Assembly: GCA_900553205.1 (NCBI GenBank)
Contig: USCK01000108.1
Location: forward strand, 1-6,294
Direction of reading: 5' to 3'
From: an uncultured bacterium
Lineage (GTDB): Bacteria > Cyanobacteriota > Vampirovibrionia > Gastranaerophilales > Gastranaerophilaceae
DNA: 6,294 nt
The notes under the pieces are model-generated. The model ran no database searches and was not told where the DNA came from. It worked only from the letters and a program-made list of their open reading frames with translations. This document shows, piece after piece, positions 1 through 5,064 of this stretch (within the stretch, counting starts at the first letter, position 1; every line of letters begins with the position of its first letter). The position numbers and the translations under genes are program-made.

Positions 1-522
1 ACCATACTTGATTACTGGCATAATGTTTCAGGAGTAGAGTTTGACGATTATAGATGGGATATTTATCCATTAGGCTTTGACAAAACAGATAACTCTAGAA
101 TTTTAGTAACAGGTTATTCTTATACAGGTGGTGTTCCAATATTTCTAGGTACTTGGGCAGTAGATGTCAATGGTGAAAGAACTCAATTAATAGATTTGGA
201 AGGTACAAATCACCCTGTAAGTATTGTAGGGTATAAACTTGCACAAGATAGCTATGTACCACGAGAAGAAGTAGAATGGGAAGCTAAACGCCAAGCAAAA
301 CTTGAAAAGAATCATAAGAAAAATGCTAAAAAAGAATTAAGAAAATTAAACAAAGAAAAACGAGAACAATATCATAAAAAACTTAAAGAACTAAAAATGC
401 AATACAAATTGCGGGTTACGGAATACAAAAAGAACAGCAAAACCGGCATGTCAGGTGCAGACGGTGATGTCACAACCCCAACCGATAGCCAAATGAAAAG
501 TATTGATGAAATTAGGGAATAA
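1..522 (+). CDS. 3' end of an unrecognised protein with a charged, probably coiled-coil C-terminal tail (5' partial)
   Basis: The frame is open from the first base of the window to a TAA at 520-522, giving the last 173 residues of a longer protein; the true start lies outside. I do not recognise the family. Visible residues 1-82 alternate hydrophobic and polar residues and are rich in Tyr, Trp, Gly and Asp (for example ILVTGYSYTGG and FLGTWAVDVNGE), which suggests a compact beta-rich domain, possibly repeat- or propeller-like. Residues 87-145 are almost continuous Lys, Glu and Arg with few hydrophobics, consistent with a long helix or coiled coil that could bind nucleic acid or another acidic partner. 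The last ~28 residues are Ser/Thr/Gly/Asp-rich and probably disordered. No transmembrane segment or cysteine is seen. The TTG at 196-198 is an in-frame internal codon and an unlikely start. The gene converges on the GGDEF/HD-GYP gene. That it is coding is fairly sure; its function is unknown. Confidence 0.75.
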   Translation, partial: TILDYWHNVSGVEFDDYRWDIYPLGFDKTDNSRILVTGYSYTGGVPIFLGTWAVDVNGERTQLIDLEGTNHPVSIVGYKLAQDSYVPREEVEWEAKRQAKLEKNHKKNAKKELRKLNKEKREQYHKKLKELKMQYKLRVTEYKKNSKTGMSGADGDVTTPTDSQMKSIDEIRE

Positions 523-534
523 TAGATATAACTT

Positions 535-558
535 GTAGGTTGGGCATACTTGCCCAAC
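535..558 (+). repeat. REP-like element: GTAG followed by a perfect 8-bp palindrome
   Basis: GTAG at 535-538 is followed immediately by GTTGGGCA (539-546), the loop TACT (547-550) and TGCCCAAC (551-558), a perfect 8-bp stem with a four-base loop. A GTAG tetranucleotide directly 5' of a GC-cored hairpin is the established signature of REP elements recognised by REP-associated tyrosine transposases (RAYTs). It begins 13 bases after the stop of the leftmost gene, in the gap between two convergent genes, a usual REP position. There is no uridine run after the stem on either strand, so it is a poor classical terminator, although it could stabilise 3' ends. Copy number in the genome is unknown, so REP identity is inferred from structure. 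Confidence 0.5.
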
Positions 559-570
559 GAATAATTTGTA

Positions 571-591
571 TTGGGACTAATGCTGTCCCAA
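571..591. repeat. Second palindrome of the pair, perfect 7-bp stem
   Basis: TTGGGAC (571-577) and GTCCCAA (585-591) are exact reverse complements around the seven-base loop TAATGCT. The sequence leading in, TTGTATTGGG (566-575), resembles that of the first palindrome, TTGTAGGTTGGG (533-544), so the two look like diverged head-to-tail copies of one unit. On the minus strand the hairpin begins 20 bases after the GGDEF/HD-GYP stop and is followed by TACAAATTATT, which is not a proper U-run. It could help end or protect the transcripts of both convergent genes. Confidence 0.45.
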
Positions 592-610
592 ACCCTGCAC
601 CAAATATTCT

Positions 611-2464
611 TTATATTTTAGTAGATAATGATGGGGCGATTTGGATAAACTTACGAATCAAATTAGTATCCCATTGTTTGCCTGCACCTTCTTGCAAAAT
701 ATTGCATGCTACATCAAGGCTTAAACCTTTTCTATAAGGTCTATCACTGATTAGAGCGTGGAAAGCATCTGCAACTGCAACAATTTTTGCAGCAAGAGGT
801 ATTTCATCACCTTTTAAGTGTTCAGGATAACCTGAACCGTCAATATGTTCGTGGTGATATTTTACAATCGGAATCAAATCTCTTAATGCTTCATTAGGCA
901 TCAAAACTTTTTCTGCACCGATAACAGGGTGCTGTTTCATAATAGCCCATTCATCATCTGATAATCTGTCAGGTTTTTTAAGAATATTTTCAGGAATACC
1001 GATTTTACCTACATCATGAAGTAAAGCACCAAGAGTAATTCTTTCAACTTCTTCTTCAGGCAAATTGATAGCTCGTGCCAAAGCCTCAGAGTACCTTGAA
1101 ACAGATGTTGAATGACCTTTTGTGTAAGGGTCTTTTGCATCAATAGCGCCTGCCAATGAGGTTGCTATTTCTGACAAGTGATTTACTGAATTTATTTGTT
1201 CGTTATTGAATTTCTTTAACAATTCTTCTTCAAAGTTTACACCCATTTGAGCGTGACGCTTAGAAAGAACTTCTGCATAAGAATGAAGTGCAACATCGTC
1301 CCAGAAATTGAAATCAGAAGAACTGATGATTGCAGACATACCGTCTTTGTAGCCTTGAGCTTGAGATATATACATTGCTTGTTCTGCAAGGATTAACAAT
1401 TTTTCTTGGTCTTTTGCACATTCAGGATAAGATGCAATACCTACAGAAACCTTAACAGGCCCTACATCATCTACAAAACAGCAAGACAAACTATATGTAA
1501 TATATTCTGCAATATATTTAGCTTCATCAACATCAGTATTAGGAAGGATTATGGCAATTTCATCTCCACCATATCTGCCTGCCATATCAGATTTTCTAAT
1601 GTTGTGTTTAACTTTTTCTGCAACCAATTTAATAACTTCATCACCTTTAGCGTGACCGAGTTCTCTGTTGATTTTAGAGATGTTATTAACATCAAGCATA
1701 ACGATAGATAAATCTTGACCTGATTGTTCTGATTCTGCCAATGCTTTTGACAAGCATTCTTGGAAACCTCTGTGATTATACAGTTGAGTCAAAGAATCAG
1801 TGTTGATGTGAGCATTAGCTTGTTCAATAAGTGTGAAATTATTGATAATAGTTGCTGCGTAATTTGCAACAAATGAACAAAGTTTTTTGTTGGCTTCGTT
1901 TATTTCATCTGCAATAATCATTACCCCGATACATTTATTTACTGATACCATTGGGATAATAGTTGCAGCGTGGTTATGGAAATATGCCAAATTCAAATAA
2001 TCAACATTGTCTTTTGTAACAATAGATTGAGTCGTAAATGCTTTTATAACAGGGTTTGACGAATCTGATTTGAAAACTTTTGAAACAAAGACATTATCAG
2101 TCTTGTCAACCAATTTCAGATTGATACATTGTGACATTTCGTTGTACAAACCGTACGCAGTGAAAGAGCAACCCAAGCAGTTTGTTAAAATTCTATGTAG
2201 GCGCAAATAAAACTCTGCAGGGTCTTTTGCAGGTACGATTGATAACATTGCATCAATAACTTGTTTGTAGGTATGAGAATCTGATTTAGAACGGTTTGCA
2301 AGCGCAGACAAAGCTGAAACTCTACTTGAAGCAGAAGTTGAAGACAACAAATTAACCTTAGCTACCAATTTGCTGGCAGAGAGGGGCGATGTTGCGTTTG
2401 GGTTATTTAGGAAGCTCGACTTTCTCGTTTCTTCCGTAAGTATCTGTTCTTTATTTCGTTCCAA
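611..2464 (-). CDS. Soluble GAF-like / GGDEF / HD-GYP cyclic di-GMP turnover protein
   Basis: This 617-residue protein can probably both make and break cyclic di-GMP in the cytoplasm. Residues 1-65 are Ser/Ala-rich and probably flexible. Residues ~70-215 look like a GAF-type sensor. The GGDEF domain (~220-380) opens with DSLTQLYN and has metal Asp258, guanine-contacting Asn266 and Asp275, and active-site GGDEI at 299-303 (Ile for the usual Phe). The allosteric RxxD site (290-293) lies five residues before it. The HD-GYP phosphodiesterase domain (~430-600) has His451, HDVGK with His483/Asp484, His512, HHEHIDGSGYP at 537-547 and Asp566, so the metal ligands appear complete. No membrane segment is seen. 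The start is TTG: AGGT lies seven bases upstream, an in-frame TAG lies just above it, and the first ATG is residue 73, inside the sensor. It is downstream of the dehydrogenase on the same strand, 136 bases away. Domain assignment is firm; the net activity and the sensed signal are not known. Confidence 0.93.
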   Translation of the reverse strand: MERNKEQILTEETRKSSFLNNPNATSPLSASKLVAKVNLLSSTSASSRVSALSALANRSKSDSHTYKQVIDAMLSIVPAKDPAEFYLRLHRILTNCLGCSFTAYGLYNEMSQCINLKLVDKTDNVFVSKVFKSDSSNPVIKAFTTQSIVTKDNVDYLNLAYFHNHAATIIPMVSVNKCIGVMIIADEINEANKKLCSFVANYAATIINNFTLIEQANAHINTDSLTQLYNHRGFQECLSKALAESEQSGQDLSIVMLDVNNISKINRELGHAKGDEVIKLVAEKVKHNIRKSDMAGRYGGDEIAIILPNTDVDEAKYIAEYITYSLSCCFVDDVGPVKVSVGIASYPECAKDQEKLLILAEQAMYISQAQGYKDGMSAIISSSDFNFWDDVALHSYAEVLSKRHAQMGVNFEEELLKKFNNEQINSVNHLSEIATSLAGAIDAKDPYTKGHSTSVSRYSEALARAINLPEEEVERITLGALLHDVGKIGIPENILKKPDRLSDDEWAIMKQHPVIGAEKVLMPNEALRDLIPIVKYHHEHIDGSGYPEHLKGDEIPLAAKIVAVADAFHALISDRPYRKGLSLDVACNILQEGAGKQWDTNLIRKFIQIAPSLSTKI

Positions 2465-2480
2465 AATTTTTACCTACACA

Positions 2481-2506
2481 TTAATATGATACATTATTAA
2501 AGTCAA
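2481..2506 (-). promoter_or_regulatory. Weak candidate promoter for the GGDEF/HD-GYP gene
   Basis: Read on the minus strand, TTGACT (2506-2501) matches the -35 consensus at five of six bases. The best -10 candidate, TATTAA (2486-2481), follows after only 14 bases, shorter than the usual 16-18; other choices such as TAATGT at 17 bases match the -10 consensus poorly. The 136-base gap after the dehydrogenase suggests the gene has its own promoter, but the exact site is uncertain. Confidence 0.25.
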
Positions 2507-2538
2507 AAAATAAATATTTTTTGACATTTTAATGCTAA

Positions 2539-2548
2539 TTGTTAACAA
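2539..2548. repeat. 10-bp perfect palindrome TTGTTAACAA in the gap
   Basis: TTGTTAACAA is self-complementary and lies between the dehydrogenase stop and the TTGACT box upstream of the GGDEF/HD-GYP gene. Its place just upstream of a possible -35 box would suit an operator, but a 10-bp AT-rich palindrome can arise by chance in DNA of this composition. Confidence 0.2.
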
Positions 2549-2562
2549 ATTTTAAGGAAAAT

Positions 2563-2577
2563 TGATAATTTTTATCA
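2563..2577 (-). terminator. Weak AT-rich hairpin after the dehydrogenase gene
   Basis: On the minus strand, TGATAA and TTATCA pair as a 6-bp stem around AAA, beginning about 24 bases after the dehydrogenase stop and followed by ATTTTCC. The stem has one G-C pair and the T-run is only four bases, so termination would be weak and readthrough into the GGDEF/HD-GYP gene is possible. Confidence 0.25.
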
Positions 2578-2600
2578 TAAATAATTAAAAAATACAGATT

Positions 2601-3380
2601 TTATTTCATATTATCAAGTTTCTTTTTAATAACAAAATTTATAAAACCTTGTGGAAGATGAGAAAATATTTCTGTAATTTTTGCATCAAACCCGATCGTG
2701 TAAGAAGGTTTTGGATTTTGAAGTTTATCAATTTTAACAACTTTATCTACAATTTTTTCTATCGGAATACCATTTGTTTCATTTTTTAGAGCATTTTTTA
2801 CAAGATAATCTGTTTCTTTTTCATATCCGTTAGCAGTTTCAAGTGATTTTCGGTTTTCATGAATAGACTTACTCCATATAGGAGTTGCAACAGAGCCGAG
2901 TTTGAGCGAGATTACCTTTGTACCTGTTTCAAGACTCCATAGGTTGAATAAAATATCCAAACTGCGTTTTGAAGCACAATATGGAGCGATAAACGGATAT
3001 ATTCCAAATGATGACATAGAGCTGATATTGATAACCTTGTTCGGGTTCAATTTTCGAGATAATTCTAATGCTCCGAATACATTTACCTCAAATTGTCTGT
3101 GTAATTCTTCTATTGGTATATTTTGTATAGGGCCTGCGACAACACAGCCTGCGCAATTAATTATTGTATCTACTGAATAATTTGTTTTTATTCTTTCAAT
3201 AGCAGGTTCTATAGTTTCCGTTTTTGCAAAATCTATATAAAAAGGAACGATGTTTTCGCCTTCTATTTTTTTAGATTCGTTTCTATAACCGGCCAATACC
3301 AAATTATCTTTAGAATATTCTTCTAAAAGGGCTTTTCCGATTCCTGATGTAGAGCCTGTAATAACATAAGTTTTTTGCAT
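2601..3380 (-). CDS. Short-chain dehydrogenase/reductase (classical SDR family)
   Basis: This 259-residue protein has the usual length and motif order of a classical SDR, a soluble NAD(P)-dependent oxidoreductase acting on alcohols or ketones. The cofactor motif TGSTSGIG lies at 8-15, with Asp50 at the adenine-contact position and NCAG at 75-78 (usual NNAG). The catalytic tetrad is complete: Asn100, Ser121, Tyr134 and Lys138 (YCASK). GYRN near residue 31, with Arg33 after the second strand, leans towards NADP(H), an inference. The usual Pro-Gly after strand six is Leu161-Gly162 before SVATP. The C-terminal ~35 residues resemble the substrate lid of retinol-dehydrogenase-like SDRs; the substrate cannot be read from the sequence. 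It starts at ATG (3380-3378) with no Shine-Dalgarno site, but a strong promoter ends 11 bases before the ATG. It is divergent from the glycosyltransferase/hemW operon and upstream of the GGDEF/HD-GYP gene. Family is sure, specific function unknown. Confidence 0.95.
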   Translation of the reverse strand: MQKTYVITGSTSGIGKALLEEYSKDNLVLAGYRNESKKIEGENIVPFYIDFAKTETIEPAIERIKTNYSVDTIINCAGCVVAGPIQNIPIEELHRQFEVNVFGALELSRKLNPNKVINISSMSSFGIYPFIAPYCASKRSLDILFNLWSLETGTKVISLKLGSVATPIWSKSIHENRKSLETANGYEKETDYLVKNALKNETNGIPIEKIVDKVVKIDKLQNPKPSYTIGFDAKITEIFSHLPQGFINFVIKKKLDNMK

Positions 3381-3391
3381 GGAAGTATTTT

Positions 3392-3420
3392 ATCATAGAT
3401 ATAATAATTTTATTTATCAA
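3392..3420 (-). promoter_or_regulatory. Strong sigma-70-type promoter of the dehydrogenase gene
   Basis: On the minus strand, -35 TTGATA (3420-3415) and -10 TATGAT (3397-3392) each match consensus at five of six bases and are separated by exactly 17 bases. The -10 box ends 11 bases before the ATG, so transcription would begin roughly four or five bases upstream of the start codon. This agrees with the lack of a Shine-Dalgarno site and suggests a nearly leaderless mRNA. Confidence 0.6.
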
Positions 3421-3438
3421 TATTATTTATATTCGTTG

Positions 3439-3444
3439 TATAAT
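3439..3444 (+). promoter_or_regulatory. Consensus -10 box for the glycosyltransferase-like/hemW operon
   Basis: TATAAT matches the -10 consensus at all six bases. It lies 78 bases upstream of the glycosyltransferase ATG, giving a leader of roughly 70 bases. No convincing -35 box is present; the expected place (about 3416-3421) coincides with the -35 box of the divergent dehydrogenase promoter, so the two promoters are back to back and may compete. Confidence 0.45.
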
Positions 3445-3469
3445 TAATGTGAATTACCCTTGAATAGGC

Positions 3470-3514
3470 ATGGAAGATTTGAAATTTTTCATGTTTAGAC
3501 TACACTTTTATTGA
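3470..3514 (+). CDS. Possible 14-codon leader ORF before the glycosyltransferase-like gene
   Basis: ATG at 3470 opens a frame encoding MEDLKFFMFRLHFY and ending in TGA at 3512-3514. That stop overlaps the Shine-Dalgarno site (3513-3517) of the next gene, so ribosomes ending here would sit on its start region. AGG lies close upstream (3466-3468), nearer than ideal. Its start also falls in a possible weak hairpin, CATGGAA (3469-3475) with TTTCATG (3487-3493), which includes one G-U pair. A 14-codon frame is easily random, and there is no run of a single amino acid suggesting attenuation. Confidence 0.2.
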   Translation: MEDLKFFMFRLHFY

Positions 3515-3517
3515 GGA
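3513..3517 (+). promoter_or_regulatory. Shine-Dalgarno site that fixes the glycosyltransferase-like start at 3523
   Basis: GAGGA lies five bases before ATG 3523. An in-frame TTG at 3511 would place this site inside the coding region and lacks its own ribosome binding site, so ATG 3523 is the better start. Confidence 0.75.
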
Positions 3518-3522
3518 CTATT

Positions 3523-5064
3523 ATGATTCTATTATTTTTGTATTTATCTATTTTTACATTGTATTTCATTACTTTAACAGTAATGAGTTTAAAACCTGAA
3601 AAAAAGGTTCGTGATACTTATAACCAAAAAGAAAACAATTTATGTGTTGTTATTTATTCTCATAACAATGCCAAAACTGTTGAAAACTTGATTAAACAGT
3701 TAAAAACACAAACTTATCCGAGAAAGAATTACTCACTTAATGTTATATTAGATAACTGTAGTGATGAATCAGAAATGATGTTTCAAGGTGATTTAGATGT
3801 TAATGTTTTGAATATCAAAAATGTTGATACAGTTGGAAAAGACCAAGCAATTTCTATTATGACAGAAAGGCTATCATCAGTTACTAATGTTGATGCTTAT
3901 GTATTCCTTGATGCTAAATATTATGTAAACTCTGATTTTCTAGCAAATATCAATACATCACTTCAAACAAACCATGTTATTACAGGTGCAGTAAATCTTA
4001 TTTGTAAAGATGAATTATCACTTATTGATAATATTAAATATAATTACAACCAATACAAAAATAATTTCATTCAAAAATCTCGTGCGAGATTAGGATTAAG
4101 TACTCTTATTAATTCTGATGCTCTTGTGATTAGAAAACAGATTGTTGATGCAATCGGGTCAGTAAACTTTAAGAATGTAAATGAAGAATTGAAATACACA
4201 CTTTTGCTTGCAAAACTTAATTGCAAATGTATGTTTGATTCTAATGTAAAAGTTTATCTTGATTTAGAAAACTATGATATGCACATTCCTTCTTTGAGCA
4301 AGAGGTTTTCAATGTTTATGAATGGTATCAAGCAATTAGGCTTCAAAAATAAAAGTTTGTCAGAATTGATTTGTTCAATGATAGCTCCAAACTGTTTAAC
4401 TGTGTTGCTTGGTTATTTATTCTTAGGTTTCTATTCGTACAAATATTATTTTGCTATCAGTCCTTATGTAATTTTTGCTATGTTTGCAATTCTTGCAATA
4501 AGTTTTTGTACAAGTTTGTTGAATACAAAAATCTTTTCAAAAGGACATTTATATTTGTTCGCATATCCACTCTATAGCTTCTGCAGAGTAGTTTACAACT
4601 TCCCACCGTTGAGATTTATCAGAAACCTTATGTTTGGCAGAGCTGAAGCAAAGCGTATCGAAAAACTTTTGGTTAATGTGTTTGTATTTGACGGAAGAAG
4701 ATACTATCCTTGCAAATTAGAAATAATTTCAGACAGTGGACTTGTTAAAGTTGTATTTATTAACAAAAAGAAAAAATACGCAACAAAAACTCAACATATA
4801 AGAGTTGTTGATGCGATAAAAGAAATATCTTCCAAATTAGAAGAATACGGAATGACACTTAAAATCTGTCAACATTGTAAGTATTTTGAATCGGACCAAG
4901 ACGGTACAACCAATATGGTAAAAGGCTTCTGCAAATATCAATTTACTAACAGAACTCCTGGGGATATTCTTCCTACAGTGTTGTGGAATTCTTGTGACGG
5001 GTTTGAAAAAATGAATGTTGTCAGCCTAATGGATGCAATAAATTCAGAAGCAGGAAAACACTAA
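3523..5064 (+). CDS. Membrane family 2 glycosyltransferase-like protein with altered catalytic motifs and a C-terminal four-cysteine domain
   Basis: This 513-residue membrane protein has the plan of inner-membrane GT2 enzymes that build polysaccharides. A hydrophobic N-terminal helix (1-22) precedes a GT-A fold (~38-250), then hydrophobic segments at about 283-303, 313-333 and perhaps 342-358. GT2 landmarks are VVIYSHNNAKTV (42-53), ILDNCSD (75-81), GKDQA (105-109), VFLDAK (127-132) and NSDALVIRK (197-205). Key positions differ: the DxD site reads Asp130-Ala-Lys132, the catalytic-base region reads Asn-Glu-Glu (220-222) instead of the usual Glu-Asp, and the QxxRW area reads KRFSMFMNG (260-268) with no Trp. 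Activity may be changed or lost. A beta-like stretch (~382-430) leads to a cysteine domain: Cys449, Cys452, Cys470, Cys491 (CxxC-x17-C-x20-C), likely binding zinc or an iron-sulfur cluster. It is first in an operon with hemW, abutting it directly. GT2 kinship is likely; sugar, product and role of the Cys domain are unknown. Confidence 0.82.
   Translation: MILLFLYLSIFTLYFITLTVMSLKPEKKVRDTYNQKENNLCVVIYSHNNAKTVENLIKQLKTQTYPRKNYSLNVILDNCSDESEMMFQGDLDVNVLNIKNVDTVGKDQAISIMTERLSSVTNVDAYVFLDAKYYVNSDFLANINTSLQTNHVITGAVNLICKDELSLIDNIKYNYNQYKNNFIQKSRARLGLSTLINSDALVIRKQIVDAIGSVNFKNVNEELKYTLLLAKLNCKCMFDSNVKVYLDLENYDMHIPSLSKRFSMFMNGIKQLGFKNKSLSELICSMIAPNCLTVLLGYLFLGFYSYKYYFAISPYVIFAMFAILAISFCTSLLNTKIFSKGHLYLFAYPLYSFCRVVYNFPPLRFIRNLMFGRAEAKRIEKLLVNVFVFDGRRYYPCKLEIISDSGLVKVVFINKKKKYATKTQHIRVVDAIKEISSKLEEYGMTLKICQHCKYFESDQDGTTNMVKGFCKYQFTNRTPGDILPTVLWNSCDGFEKMNVVSLMDAINSEAGKH
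5052..5055 (+). promoter_or_regulatory. Shine-Dalgarno site of hemW inside the end of the upstream gene
   Basis: AGGA lies nine bases before TTG 5065, within the last codons of the glycosyltransferase-like gene. This supports the TTG start and translational coupling between the two genes. Confidence 0.6.

Noticed and set aside
540..737. Plus-strand reading frame over the two palindromes and the end of the GGDEF/HD-GYP gene
   Set aside because: It overlaps, on the opposite strand, a gene with clear domain evidence, and begins inside a palindrome without a ribosome site.
1406..1711. Plus-strand open frame inside the GGDEF domain
   Set aside because: It is antisense to strongly conserved GGDEF motifs and its translation has no recognisable features.
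2521..2526. TTGACA on the plus strand as a -35 box
   Set aside because: There is no acceptable -10 box at 16-18 bases and no plus-strand gene downstream until 3523.
2562..2578. FNR-like site TTGAT..ATCAT
   Set aside because: The half-sites are seven bases apart instead of four and the second half is imperfect, so a weak hairpin or chance is more likely.
2902..3180. Plus-strand open frame inside the dehydrogenase gene
   Set aside because: It is antisense to the SDR catalytic region (Asn100, Ser121, Tyr134, Lys138), so it is a shadow frame.
3511..3522. Upstream in-frame TTG as the start of the glycosyltransferase-like gene
   Set aside because: The GAGGA ribosome site lies between it and ATG 3523 at ideal spacing for the ATG, and no ribosome site precedes the TTG.
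4371..4577. Small hydrophobic plus-strand frame inside the glycosyltransferase-like gene
   Set aside because: Its hydrophobic look comes from T-rich codons of the host gene's membrane segments, read in another frame.
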